Program-made: the position numbers and the translations under genes | In this document: positions 26,816 to 35,232 of the stretch, piece by piece | Layout: every line of letters begins with the position of its first letter | Numbering within the stretch: position 1 is the first letter of the stretch | Notes under the pieces: generated by a model | Databases searched by the model: none | What the model was told of the DNA's origin: nothing | The model's input: only the letters and a program-made list of their open reading frames with translations | DNA from: Candidatus Epulonipiscium sp. | GTDB taxonomy: Bacteria > Bacillota > Clostridia > Lachnospirales > Defluviitaleaceae | Assembly (NCBI GenBank): GCA_012518815.1 | Contig: JAAYRK010000041.1 | Coordinates: forward strand, 1 to 44,433 | Direction: 5' to 3' | DNA: 44,433 nt

Positions 26816-27110
26816 ATTCTATGAATCCATTATAATTATTTATATAATTTTTATTTTGTAAGTATGAAAAATATTTTCTAATAGATTCTATATTAGTATC
26901 TATAAATACATCAGGATATCCTAAAGCTTTTAAAGACTCTTCGTACTGTTTAATTTCAGCTTCTCCCACATTCTCTAATTCAATATTTTGATGATATAAA
27001 TACTGAATAAAATGCTCCATACCTGAAATATATCTTATCCTATTCTCCATGGATGTTTCATAAGTACTAAAGACATCAGCAACCTCTTTATTTACCATTT
27101 CCAAATCCAT
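26814..27110 (-). CDS. Free-standing SAM-like (recombinase core-binding type) domain protein
   Basis: The 98-residue protein begins after an excellent ribosome site (AGGAGGAGG, 6 bases from ATG). Residues about 20-90 look like the N-terminal core-binding domain of XerC/D-type tyrosine recombinases: RIRYISGMEHFIQYLYHQNI, then EAEIKQYEESLKALGYPDVF, then IESIRKYFSYLQNKNYI. The catalytic domain is absent, and the stop lies in the terminator, so no larger gene follows. It may be a DNA-binding adaptor or the remnant of a recombinase whose expression signals survive. The family call is by pattern only. Confidence 0.6.
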   Translation of the reverse strand: MDLEMVNKEVADVFSTYETSMENRIRYISGMEHFIQYLYHQNIELENVGEAEIKQYEESLKALGYPDVFIDTNIESIRKYFSYLQNKNYINNYNGFIE

Positions 27111-27248
27111 AAATTACCTCCTCCTAATAATAATCTTTTATAATAACAGAAATATACATCTCTGTAACTTATTATAACATTAATTCTATATTTTTCCATG
27201 ATAAAAAAATATACTTTTTCTTACACATTATATTTTTTTTCGAATAAA

Positions 27249-27279
27249 TACCCTCAATCATAAGTTAAGATTGAGGGTA
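27249..27279 (-). terminator. Terminator after trhA
   Basis: An 11-bp stem TACCCTCAATC with GATTGAGGGTA around a 9-base loop lies 15 bases past the stop. A T-rich stretch follows on the minus strand. Confidence 0.75.
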
Positions 27280-27293
27280 ACAACTTAATAAAT

Positions 27294-27944
27294 TTACAAA
27301 TATAATACATATCGAATCATAAACCAGAAATGACAGATGCTACCACCTAATACGAAAAGATGAAACAACTCATGAAAGCCAAAATATTTTAAGTTTATTT
27401 TTGGCCATTTAGTAGCATAGATAATTCCTCCTATTGTATAAAGTAAGCCTCCCGCTACAAGCCAATTTAAGCCTTGAGGAGAAATTGCATTAACTAATGG
27501 TACAAAAGCAATGATTACCATCCATCCCATTCCAATGTAAAACAAGGTTGACAACCATCTTGGTGCATTAAACCAAAAAATTTTCAATAAAATCCCAATA
27601 ACAGCAATACTCCATATGCAAGCAAATAAACTCCAACCCCAAACACCTCTTAAAGCAGTTAAACATACAGGGGTATAGGTCCCAGCAATTAAAACATAAA
27701 TCATCATATGGTCTATTTTTTGAAGAATTTCTATTTTGTTTTTAGGTAAGTTTAAGGCATGGTATAAAGTACTGGCTGTATAAAGCAAAATTAAACTTAT
27801 TCCAAATACACTAAAAGATACTATATGCCATGTTGTTCCTTTCACCACTGCAAAATAAACTAAAAATACTAAACCAATAAAGGATAATATATCTCCTATC
27901 AAATGAGTTAAGGCATTCATAGGTTCTCTCATTTTATAAAACAT
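27294..27944 (-). CDS. trhA: Hemolysin III family membrane protein (TrhA/PAQR)
   Basis: The 216-residue protein has seven hydrophobic helices. The metal-site signature of the PAQR superfamily is present: EPMNALTHLIGD at the start, TLYHAL near residue 60, DHMMIYVLIAGTYTP near 83, and HELFHLFVLGGSICHF near 190. These supply the Ser/His/Asp/His set that binds zinc in relatives. Bacterial members have been tied to membrane-lipid homeostasis; the hemolysin name is historical. AGGAG lies 7 bases before the ATG. It is a single gene with its own terminator and an upstream palindrome. Confidence 0.9.
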   Translation of the reverse strand: MFYKMREPMNALTHLIGDILSFIGLVFLVYFAVVKGTTWHIVSFSVFGISLILLYTASTLYHALNLPKNKIEILQKIDHMMIYVLIAGTYTPVCLTALRGVWGWSLFACIWSIAVIGILLKIFWFNAPRWLSTLFYIGMGWMVIIAFVPLVNAISPQGLNWLVAGGLLYTIGGIIYATKWPKINLKYFGFHELFHLFVLGGSICHFWFMIRYVLYL

Positions 27945-27959
27945 GTAACCACTCCTTAC

Positions 27960-27976
27960 GTAGTATTGTGTACTAC
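27960..27976. promoter_or_regulatory. Palindrome upstream of trhA, possible operator
   Basis: GTAGTA-TTGTG-TACTAC is a perfect 6-bp inverted repeat, 16 bases before the trhA start codon and next to its ribosome site. It could be an operator or an early hairpin in the transcript. No regulator gene is adjacent except the DUF1836 gene at 28169. Confidence 0.35.
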
Positions 27977-28108
27977 TTATAATCTTATTGATATGATATC
28001 ATATATATTTTTATAGTTCAATATATTGTTGATGTAGTTTTTATATGGTTTTATTTAATATAATATATATATATTATTACTCTGGTTCCATACATGAATA
28101 ATAGCTAC

Positions 28109-28136
28109 TTGTCATATTGATTATATATGCTATAAT
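28109..28136 (+). promoter_or_regulatory. Promoter of the DUF1836 gene
   Basis: TTGTCA (28109-28114), 16-base spacer, perfect TATAAT (28131-28136) preceded by TGC as an extended -10. It lies 32 bases before the ATG, with AGGAGA in between. Confidence 0.72.
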
Positions 28137-28168
28137 AATAGTATAAGATATATGTTAGGAGAGATTTC

Positions 28169-28774
28169 ATGGACTTTAATAAAGAAACTCTTATTGGCCT
28201 TATTAAAGAATTTGCTGACTTAGAGGGAATAGAACTATCAGATATCCCTAATATAGATTTATATATGGATCAGGTTACTACCTTTTTTGATGACAAACTT
28301 GAAAATTGGAAACTAGAGGATGATGATAAAATCCTTACAAAAACAATGATTAATAATTATGCTAAGGCAGATATATTATTTCCTCCAATAAAGAAAAAAT
28401 ACTCTAAAGAGCATATGGTTTTATTAATAATTATTTATCATTTAAAACAAATACTTTCTCTTAATGATATACATACTGTATTATCTCCCATTATTCAAAA
28501 AAAAATACAAAAAGACTTTGATAGCAATAATTTATTTGATTTATATGAGCAATTTTTACTTATTCAAAATAATGAATTTAAAAGTTTCGAAGAAGACTTT
28601 TCTAAAACTGTAAATGAGCTTTTTGATAAGTCAGATATTGATGATGGTAAAAACTATACTTTACTCCTTATCATCATAATTAATTTAGTTATTTCATCTA
28701 ACATTAGAAAGGTTTTTGCTGAAAAATTAATCCGCAAATTCCCAGAAATTTTTAATAAAAAAACAGATGCCTGA
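28169..28774 (+). CDS. DUF1836 family protein
   Basis: The 201-residue protein matches the DUF1836 pattern I know from Clostridia. It has a helical N-terminus (IPNIDLYMDQVTTFFDDKL), then a likely helix-turn-helix segment (KILTKTMINNYAKADILFPP), KKKYSKEHMVLLIIIYHLK, and a helical C-terminus. The TMINNYAKADIL...KKYS stretch resembles the MerR-type winged helix, so a regulatory role is possible, but no function is established. It has a strong promoter, a clear AGGAGA site, and its own terminator, which it shares with the convergent crh gene. Confidence 0.8.
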   Translation: MDFNKETLIGLIKEFADLEGIELSDIPNIDLYMDQVTTFFDDKLENWKLEDDDKILTKTMINNYAKADILFPPIKKKYSKEHMVLLIIIYHLKQILSLNDIHTVLSPIIQKKIQKDFDSNNLFDLYEQFLLIQNNEFKSFEEDFSKTVNELFDKSDIDDGKNYTLLLIIIINLVISSNIRKVFAEKLIRKFPEIFNKKTDA

Positions 28775-28799
28775 ATTTAATTCAGGCATCTGTTTTTTT
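28757..28799. terminator. Bidirectional terminator between DUF1836 gene and crh
   Basis: A near-perfect stem with core CAGATGCCTGAA and TTCAGGCATCTG, flanked by seven A and seven T residues, overlaps both stop codons. Confidence 0.9.
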
Positions 28800-29058
28800 A
28801 TTCTTTATGGGAATTAAGAAACTCTACTAATGCATTTACTGCTTCTTCTTCATCCTCACCTTCTGCACGAATAGTTAGTTCTTGTCCTTCCAAAGCTCCT
28901 AAAGACATCATTCCCATTATACTTTTGGCATTAACTTGTTTTTCTTCCATTAAGACATGGACTTGGCTTTCATATTGACTGGCAATCTGAACAAATAAAG
29001 CTGCCGGTCTAGCTTCTAAACCTGATTCAATTTTTACAATTACTTTTTTCTCAATCAT
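28798..29058 (-). CDS. crh: Crh-like HPr paralogue with Glu at position 15
   Basis: The 86-residue protein has the HPr fold. The active-site motif reads GLEARPAA: position 15, the His that accepts phosphate from enzyme I in HPr, is Glu. The regulatory site is intact: NAKSIMGMMSL with Ser46 exactly in place for HPr kinase. B. subtilis Crh likewise lacks His15 (it has Gln) and sits after rapZ-yvcK-whiA, as here. It should therefore act as a CcpA corepressor or metabolic regulator when phosphorylated on Ser46 by HprK (34160-35107), not as a PTS carrier. GGAGG lies 5 bases before the ATG at 29058; the frame upstream is not needed. Confidence 0.88.
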   Translation of the reverse strand: MIEKKVIVKIESGLEARPAALFVQIASQYESQVHVLMEEKQVNAKSIMGMMSLGALEGQELTIRAEGEDEEEAVNALVEFLNSHKE

Positions 29059-29128
29059 AATATCCTCCATTCTGTCAAGTTGACATATATTTGTAAGCAA
29101 ACAATTGACTTTATTTAGTTATTAATTA

Positions 29129-30085
29129 TTATCCTCCTCTTTGTTCCCTTAGCCTGTCGGCTATAGTACTTATCTTTCTAAGTCTATGATTAACTCCTGA
29201 TTTTCCTACAGGAGGATCTAGCATCGCTCCAAGTTCTTTATAGCTAGCTTCAGTAAATTTAATTCTGTATCTTGCTATTTCCTCTAAATTCTTTGGTAGA
29301 CTGGATAAGCCTACGGTTTTATCAATATACTCAATATCCTCAACTTGCCTTACAGCTGCTGAAACTGTCTTTTTTAAATTAGCTGTTTCACAGTTTACAA
29401 TGCGGTTAACATTATTCCTCATTTCTTTAATAATTCGAACATTTTCTAAATCCATTAAAGCTAAATGAGCTTCCATTACATTGAGAATATCAACAATTTG
29501 TTCTCCTTCTTTTAAGTATACTATATGATGATTTTTCCTCTTAACAATTTTGGCATCCATATTAAATGAATTAATTAGTTCTTTTAAGTCTTTACTATGT
29601 TCATAATCCTGATTAACAAATTCTAAATGGTAAGTTTTTTCAGGATTACTTAATGATCCTGCTCCTAAAAAGGCTCCCCTTATGTATGCTCTTTTGCAAC
29701 ATGTACTTTTTATGATTAAAGGGTAAATTCCTTTTCTTCTATAGATTCTACCATCTTTTTCTTCTATTAATCCCGTTGCCTTTAGTATCTTAATTGAACT
29801 GGCAGAATCGGTAATATAAAGAAAATAAACTTTATTTTTCTTAAGTTGTGTATTTTTCCTTACTAGAACTTCTGTATTAATATTAAAAGTTTTTTTCATT
29901 AATGTAAAGTATTTTCTAGCAACAGCTGGATTTTCAGTTTGAAATTTAATAGATACCTTCTTTTCCTCGTGGACCAAAACTTCCCCACAAATATTTATTA
30001 ATGCAGATATCTCAGCTATATTACAATGTCTTCCCCCATCAATATGACGAGTAAGCTCATTCTTCACCCGGGAAGAAAAAGACAA
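29129..30085 (-). CDS. whiA: DNA-binding protein WhiA
   Basis: WhiA joins an N-terminal LAGLIDADG-homing-endonuclease-like domain without catalytic residues to a C-terminal helix-turn-helix. Its role in Firmicutes touches cell division and chromosome segregation. Seen are MSFSSRVKNELTRHI at the start, the region RGAFLGAGSLSNPEKTYHLE, and the C-terminal KFTEASYKELGAMLDPPVG with SGVNHRLRKI. The frame opens at a GTG (30094) that is part of the GGAGG ribosome site. TTG at 30085 is 8 bases from GGAGG and gives the typical N-terminus and 318 residues. It follows yvcK by 19 bases. Confidence 0.93.
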   Translation of the reverse strand: MSFSSRVKNELTRHIDGGRHCNIAEISALINICGEVLVHEEKKVSIKFQTENPAVARKYFTLMKKTFNINTEVLVRKNTQLKKNKVYFLYITDSASSIKILKATGLIEEKDGRIYRRKGIYPLIIKSTCCKRAYIRGAFLGAGSLSNPEKTYHLEFVNQDYEHSKDLKELINSFNMDAKIVKRKNHHIVYLKEGEQIVDILNVMEAHLALMDLENVRIIKEMRNNVNRIVNCETANLKKTVSAAVRQVEDIEYIDKTVGLSSLPKNLEEIARYRIKFTEASYKELGAMLDPPVGKSGVNHRLRKISTIADRLREQRGG

Positions 30086-30104
30086 TTTTTTCACCTCCAG
30101 AGAG

Positions 30105-31103
30105 CTACTGACAATAATTCATTATAACATCTATTATTGTTTTTGCTAATTTTTCAGGGTCATGACGTATCAATCCTTTATCTTCGTATATCTTTAGAAC
30201 GGACGCTTCAATAAGTTTAAAGCCTCTTTCATTTATTTTTTTTGTATCGTAAGAAATTTCGCTTGCTCCATCTTTATAATACCTTTCTAATATTTCTTTA
30301 GGAATTGGATCATTATTTGCAATAATAAAATCAATAATACCTTTTCCCCCATAGTGTTCTAGCTCATCCACATGCATTAATAAATCAAAACCATCAGTTT
30401 CCCCGGGTTGAGTCATTACATTTCCTATATATATTTTTATTGCTTTTGAATTTCTGATAGCTTCCGGAACATTATTCACTAAAATATTTGGAAGAATACT
30501 TGTGTATAAACTTCCAGGCCCTAAAATAATAGCATCTGCAGATTCTATAGCTTTTAACACTTCATCAAGAGGTTCAGGATTTTTAGGTGCTAAATAAACT
30601 TCTTTAATGGGAGTCTGTTTTTGTTTGCTTTTTTCAACAATCTGAGTCTCACCGCATACAACTTCTCCATCTTTAAAGATAGCACAAAGCTGAACATCTT
30701 GCTTAGTAACAGGAAGAACTTTTCCCTTTACTGCAAGTACTTCACTTACCTTTTGTACTGCTTCTTCAAAATTTCCACAAATACTTGTCATAGCAGCTAA
30801 AAATAAGTTTCCAAAACTTTGTCCTGCTAACCTACCTTCTATAAAACGATAACCAAAAAGCTTTTCCATAGTTGGCTCTGTATTAGCTAAGGCTAAAATA
30901 CAGTTTCTTATATCCCCCGGAGGAAGCATCTTCATTTCTTCTCTAAGAATTCCAGAACCGCCTCCATTATCTGCAACAGTTACTACTGCTGTAATATTAG
31001 TTGTAAATTTTTTTAAACCCCTAAGCATTGTTGAAAGCCCAGTGCCCCCACCTATAGCAACAAGCTTCATATCATTTAAACTACTAATATTTAATCTATT
31101 CAT
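30105..31103 (-). CDS. yvcK: YvcK/GlmR gluconeogenesis factor
   Basis: A 332-residue Rossmann-like protein of the CofD family. In B. subtilis the homologue binds UDP-GlcNAc, activates GlmS and is needed for growth on gluconeogenic carbon. Seen are AIGGGTGLSTMLRGLK, TVADNGGGSG (commonly ADDGGSSG), MLPPGDIRNCILALANTEP, GQSFGNLFLAAM, LGPGSLYTSILPNILV and IYIGNVMTQPGETDGF. The second Asp of the DDGGS motif is Asn here. It starts 9 bases after rapZ with an AGGA site, forming a rapZ-yvcK-whiA-crh operon that links cell-wall precursor supply to carbon control. Confidence 0.93.
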   Translation of the reverse strand: MNRLNISSLNDMKLVAIGGGTGLSTMLRGLKKFTTNITAVVTVADNGGGSGILREEMKMLPPGDIRNCILALANTEPTMEKLFGYRFIEGRLAGQSFGNLFLAAMTSICGNFEEAVQKVSEVLAVKGKVLPVTKQDVQLCAIFKDGEVVCGETQIVEKSKQKQTPIKEVYLAPKNPEPLDEVLKAIESADAIILGPGSLYTSILPNILVNNVPEAIRNSKAIKIYIGNVMTQPGETDGFDLLMHVDELEHYGGKGIIDFIIANNDPIPKEILERYYKDGASEISYDTKKINERGFKLIEASVLKIYEDKGLIRHDPEKLAKTIIDVIMNYCQ

Positions 31104-31112
31104 ATAGATTCC

Positions 31113-31985
31113 TCATTTTCCAATTTTATAGTCTTTATCAATATCCCTATGTTGAAAAACAGTACGATGTCCTTTATCTTTTAAGACTTTAAATAAAGCA
31201 TTAGCTAAAGTAACAGATCTATGTTTTCCTCCCGTACATCCAATGCTAATAACTAATTGATTCTTACCTTCTTTTATATAGTTTGGAATTAAAAATTCTA
31301 CTAAATCAACCATCTTAGTTAAAAATGTCTGACTTTCTTTCCAACTCATAACATATTCCCTAACTTCTTCATCGTTACCTGTTTTATTCCTCATATCAGG
31401 GATATAATAGGGATTAGGAATAAATCTAACATCAAAAACCAAATCAGAATCATTAGGAATTCCATACTTAAAGCCAAAAGACAAAACTGTAATCATTAAA
31501 CTTTCAAAAGGTTTTTCTTCAACAAAAATATGAAATAGTTCTTCTTTTAATTGCCTAGTCAATACATTACTTGTATCTATAATATAATCTGCTCTTTCTT
31601 TTACATCTTTGAGAATTTCTCTTTCTCTTTCAATTCCTACATTAATTCTTTCATTTCCTATCAAAGGATGTTTCCTTCTAGTTTCTTTAAATCTTTTTAC
31701 CAAAACTTCATCCGATGCATCTAAAAAAAGTATTTCATAACTATAGCCTTTAGACTTTAATTCTTGTAAACTCTCGAATAAATCAGAAAAGAGTTTTCCA
31801 CCTCTAGTGTCAATTCCAACCGCTACTTTATCAATTTCATTTCCCGGAGTAGAACATACTTCTGCAAATTTAAGAATTAAAGCTGGAGGAAGATTATCTA
31901 CACAAAAAAAACCTAAATCTTCCAACATCTTTGCCGCTGTACTTTTCCCTGCACCAGACATCCCAGTCACGATGACAAAACGCAT
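31113..31985 (-). CDS. rapZ: RapZ/YvcJ nucleotide-binding protein
   Basis: A 290-residue P-loop protein with Walker [13 protein letters not shown] at residues 7-18. The C-terminal domain (from about 160) carries [24 protein letters not shown] and [15 protein letters not shown]. In E. coli RapZ controls GlmS through small RNAs; in B. subtilis YvcJ is a GTPase without a settled role. The sRNA function should not be assumed here. AAAGGAGG with 7-base spacing gives a firm start. It begins the block with yvcK 9 bases downstream, and murB lies 85 bases upstream on the same strand. Confidence 0.94.
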   Translation of the reverse strand: MRFVIVTGMSGAGKSTAAKMLEDLGFFCVDNLPPALILKFAEVCSTPGNEIDKVAVGIDTRGGKLFSDLFESLQELKSKGYSYEILFLDASDEVLVKRFKETRRKHPLIGNERINVGIEREREILKDVKERADYIIDTSNVLTRQLKEELFHIFVEEKPFESLMITVLSFGFKYGIPNDSDLVFDVRFIPNPYYIPDMRNKTGNDEEVREYVMSWKESQTFLTKMVDLVEFLIPNYIKEGKNQLVISIGCTGGKHRSVTLANALFKVLKDKGHRTVFQHRDIDKDYKIGK

Positions 31986-32070
31986 GATAATCCTCCTTTA
32001 AAATATGTCCTTACTATTAAATAATACTATTTTATCATATGTTAATAAATAATATATTGTAAATTCCATT

Positions 32071-32985
32071 TTATTCTTCTCCAATTATTTTAATCTCCGG
32101 TTCCATTTTTACACAATACTTATCATATACTGTGCCTTGAACAAATTCTATTAAATCAATTACATCTTTAGCTGTTGCATTATCTTTGTTGATTATAAAA
32201 CCACAATGCTTTTGAGATACTTCTGCTCCTCCAATACAATAACCCCGAAGTCCTGAATCCATTATTAGTTTTCCTGCATAATAACCAGGAGGTCTTTTAA
32301 AAGTACTGCCAGCACTAGGCATATTAATAGGCTGTTTGTCTGCTCTTTGCTGAGCTAAATAATTCATTTTTTCTTCAATTTCTTTTTTATTGCCCTTCTT
32401 AAGTTTTAATCTAGCACTAAGTAATATATAATTATTCCTTTGTAAGATGCTAGTCCTATATCCTAATTCTAATTCTTCATTGCTAAGAACTATTTCATTG
32501 CCATTTTCATCTAATAGTTCAGCATTTTCTAATACTTGCTTAATTTCTCCGTCATAAGCTCCTGCATTCATATATACAGCACCACCCAAAGTCCCTGGAA
32601 TGCCAGCTGCAAATTCAAATCCTGTAAGACTATTATCTTTTATTTTATTAGCCAGGGATGAAAGTAGTATTCCAGCTTCTGCCCATACTTTGTCTTCTGT
32701 AATTTCAACCTTGCTCATATTTTTAAAGATTTGTATAATCACACCCCTAAAACCCTTATCACGAACTAGCAAATTGCTCCCATTTCCCATTAAATAAAAA
32801 GGAATTTCATTTTCCCTACATATTTTTAAAGCATATTTAATTTGTTCCTTATTAGAAGGAGAAATAAATATATCCACAGGTCCTCCTATTTTAAAAGTGG
32901 TATGCTTTTTCATAGGCTCGTCTATTTTTATTAACTCTTTAGGAATATATTCTAAGAATTTATTGTATAATTTTTCCTTATTCAA
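32071..32985 (-). CDS. murB: UDP-N-acetylenolpyruvoylglucosamine reductase
   Basis: FAD enzyme that reduces UDP-GlcNAc-enolpyruvate to UDP-MurNAc in peptidoglycan synthesis. FAD-binding parts are HTTFKIGGPVDIF, LMGNGSNLLVRDKGFRG and AGIPGTLGGAVYMNAGAYDGE. The proton donor Ser lies in PSAGSTFKRPPGYYAGKLI, and the final Glu in the MEPEIKIIG region. It is the type without the extra YH insert of E. coli MurB. The frame opens at a TTG (33006), but GAGGTG points to the TTG at 32985 (6-base spacing), giving 304 residues. Confidence 0.93.
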   Translation of the reverse strand: MNKEKLYNKFLEYIPKELIKIDEPMKKHTTFKIGGPVDIFISPSNKEQIKYALKICRENEIPFYLMGNGSNLLVRDKGFRGVIIQIFKNMSKVEITEDKVWAEAGILLSSLANKIKDNSLTGFEFAAGIPGTLGGAVYMNAGAYDGEIKQVLENAELLDENGNEIVLSNEELELGYRTSILQRNNYILLSARLKLKKGNKKEIEEKMNYLAQQRADKQPINMPSAGSTFKRPPGYYAGKLIMDSGLRGYCIGGAEVSQKHCGFIINKDNATAKDVIDLIEFVQGTVYDKYCVKMEPEIKIIGEE

Positions 32986-33144
32986 CTTATTCACCTCGTA
33001 CACCAATGTTATAGTTAAAATATACTTTCTTTTCTATCCACTCTATATATAGATTGTTCTTATCCTTCTATAGTATATTCATATTTAGAAATAAAAAGTT
33101 GTTTACCTATGCAATTATTATAATATATATTTAACATAAAAACA

Positions 33145-33171
33145 AAACCTCTCAAAAATTATGAGAGGTTT
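33145..33171 (-). terminator. Terminator after the glucokinase gene
   Basis: Stem AAACCTCTCA with TGAGAGGTTT (10 bp), loop of 7, followed by TTGTTTTT on the minus strand. It lies 19 bases past the stop and separates hprK-glcK from murB. Confidence 0.85.
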
Positions 33172-33190
33172 AAATGTTTGATATAGTTAT

Positions 33191-34135
33191 TTATTTCCCA
33201 AGCATTGCTGCTCCTATAATTCCTGCATCATTTCCCAACTCTGCAACTTTTAGTTTTGTTTTTGCAGGACCAAGACCATAAGCATCTCTATCAAGAATAT
33301 CTCTTAATGGTTTAAGTAGATATTCGCCTTGTCCGCTTATTCCTCCACCAATAATTACTACTTCAGGCTGCAATATGTTTACCATATTTACTATTCCTGC
33401 TCCAAGATATTTAAAATAATTGTCAATTACTTCACTTGCTACTTTATCTCCATTTTGAGCTGCATCAAATGGAGTTTTAGCATTAATTCTATTAATCTCT
33501 CCATTCACCATGCTATTAAGCTGAGATTCAGGATGTCTTATAGCCGCAATTTTACTTTCTCTAATTAAAGCAGTAGCTGAAGCATAAACTTCCCAACAGC
33601 CTTTTCTTCCACAAGTACATTGCTCTCCATCTACTACAATAACATGATGACCTATTTCTCCACCTGCATTAAAACTACCGCTATAAATTTTTCCATCGAT
33701 AATAATTCCGCCACCAATTCCAGTACCTAAAGTTACAGTTACTGAGCTATTATACTCTTTTGCTGCTCCTGCAACTGCTTCCCCTAAAGCAGCACAATTA
33801 GCATCATTTTCTAAATAAATCGGGATATTTATATATTGCTGAAGCTCCTTACAAAGGGGCACATTTTTAAAATTTAAATTATTACTATAAACAAGAATAC
33901 CATTCTCAGGATCAGGAAGACCTGGACTTCCCACTCCTATGGAATGAAGATCTTCTAAAGAAACATTGTTTTCCTTTATCAAATCTAAACATAAATTACC
34001 CATATCTTTTATTATTTCTTGATAATTTCTTTGTCTTAAGGTTGGAATACTTTTTTTATTTATCAATTTGCCTTCTTTGGTAACAAGCCCTGCTGCAATT
34101 TTTGTACCTCCAAGATCAACTCCAATATAATACAT
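33191..34135 (-). CDS. glcK: ROK-family glucokinase
   Basis: A 314-residue ROK kinase, likely phosphorylating glucose with ATP. Seen are the phosphate-binding start GVDLGGTKIAAGLV, the catalytic segment LENDANCAALGEA, TVTLGTGIGGGIIIDGKI, and the ROK zinc signature GEIGHH...CTCGRKGCWE. The DNA-binding domain of ROK repressors is absent, so it is an enzyme. GGAGGG lies 5 bases before the ATG. hprK is 24 bases upstream on the same strand, linking sugar phosphorylation to the HPr kinase switch. The sugar could also be N-acetylmannosamine or another hexose. Confidence 0.9.
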   Translation of the reverse strand: MYYIGVDLGGTKIAAGLVTKEGKLINKKSIPTLRQRNYQEIIKDMGNLCLDLIKENNVSLEDLHSIGVGSPGLPDPENGILVYSNNLNFKNVPLCKELQQYINIPIYLENDANCAALGEAVAGAAKEYNSSVTVTLGTGIGGGIIIDGKIYSGSFNAGGEIGHHVIVVDGEQCTCGRKGCWEVYASATALIRESKIAAIRHPESQLNSMVNGEINRINAKTPFDAAQNGDKVASEVIDNYFKYLGAGIVNMVNILQPEVVIIGGGISGQGEYLLKPLRDILDRDAYGLGPAKTKLKVAELGNDAGIIGAAMLGK

Positions 34136-34159
34136 ATTATCCCTCCATCAAATAAATAT

Positions 34160-35107
34160 TTAATACTCTAATTCTTTTTCTTCTCTTTTTCTTTTAATGT
34201 TTTCTGTTATTCTATTATTTAGCTCTTCTGCTGCATTATAGCCCATCTTTTTCTGTCTATGATTTACTGCTGCAGTTTCACAAATAATAGCTAAATTTCT
34301 TCCTGGTCTAACAGGAATAGAATTACAAACAACCTTATTCCCTAGAAATTCAATATATTCTTCTGAAAGACCTAACCGGTCATATTCTTTTTGCTCGTCC
34401 CACAATTCCATCTTTATTACTAAATCGATATTATGAACATCTTTTACTGAGCCGACCCCATATAATCTTTTTACATCAACTATTCCTATACCTCTTAATT
34501 CAATAAAATGTCTAATAACTTGAGGACAGCTACCTATCAAGGTCTGATTTGAAACCTTTTTAATTTCTACTACATCATCAGCTACAAGGCGGTGTCCTCT
34601 TTTAATAAGCTCTAGTGCCGCTTCGCTTTTCCCGACTCCACTTTCGCCCATAATAAGTACACCTTCACCAAAAATGTCCACCAATACTCCATGTATAGTC
34701 ATTCTTGGAGCTAATTCTACCTTTAGCCATCTAATTAGTTCTGCCATAAACTCTGATGTTGTTTCTTCCGTCAATAAAATTGGAACTTTATACTTATTAG
34801 CATAAGTTATCATTTCAGGAAAAGGCTTAAGGTCTCTGCACATAATTAAACAAGGAATTTCAAAACTAAACAAGCGTTCTAATGTCTTACACCTTAATTC
34901 TTCTTCCATCTTACTTAAATATGTATATTCAACTTTACCTATTATCTGAACCCGCTCGGAATCAAAATAATCAAAGAAACCTGCTAATTGAAGTGCTGGA
35001 CGATTTACATCGGTTTGACTAATAGAGATATGCTCAAAATCAATATCAGGAGTACTATTTTCTAATTTAAATTTTTCTATTATCTTATCAATTTTTACAT
35101 CATACAA
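34160..35107 (-). CDS. hprK: HPr kinase/phosphorylase
   Basis: Phosphorylates HPr and Crh on Ser46 when glycolytic intermediates are high, and removes the phosphate otherwise. This is the main carbon-catabolite sensor of Firmicutes. Seen are MTIHGVLVDIFGEGV with the catalytic His, the P-loop MGESGVGKSEAALEL, and RGHRLVADD. ELRGIGIVDVKRLYG and VRPGRNLAIICETAA follow. The frame opens at a GTG (35125), but AGAGGG favours the TTG at 35107 (6-base spacing), giving MYDVKIDKIIEKF and 315 residues. Its expected substrate, the Crh-like protein, is encoded at 28798-29058; no canonical HPr is in the window. Confidence 0.95.
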   Translation of the reverse strand: MYDVKIDKIIEKFKLENSTPDIDFEHISISQTDVNRPALQLAGFFDYFDSERVQIIGKVEYTYLSKMEEELRCKTLERLFSFEIPCLIMCRDLKPFPEMITYANKYKVPILLTEETTSEFMAELIRWLKVELAPRMTIHGVLVDIFGEGVLIMGESGVGKSEAALELIKRGHRLVADDVVEIKKVSNQTLIGSCPQVIRHFIELRGIGIVDVKRLYGVGSVKDVHNIDLVIKMELWDEQKEYDRLGLSEEYIEFLGNKVVCNSIPVRPGRNLAIICETAAVNHRQKKMGYNAAEELNNRITENIKRKREEKELEY

Positions 35108-35199
35108 AAATATCCCTCTCTTCACTATAACCTTTTATTAATTTTATCATAGTTTTTAGCAAAATCAATAAATTAATGTATATATAAGAAAATAAATAA

Positions 35200-35223
35200 A
35201 AACGAAGAATAATCTCTTCGTTT
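35200..35223 (-). terminator. Terminator after uvrC
   Basis: Stem AAACGAAGA with TCTTCGTTT, loop of 6, followed by TTATTTATTTT on minus. It lies 9 bases after the uvrC stop. Confidence 0.85.
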
Positions 35224-35232
35224 CTATAATCT

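Noticed and set aside
26814-27110. Integrated mobile element marked by the recombinase-like domain
   Set aside because: No catalytic domain, no attachment-site duplication and no cargo; the flanking genes are ordinary chromosomal genes.
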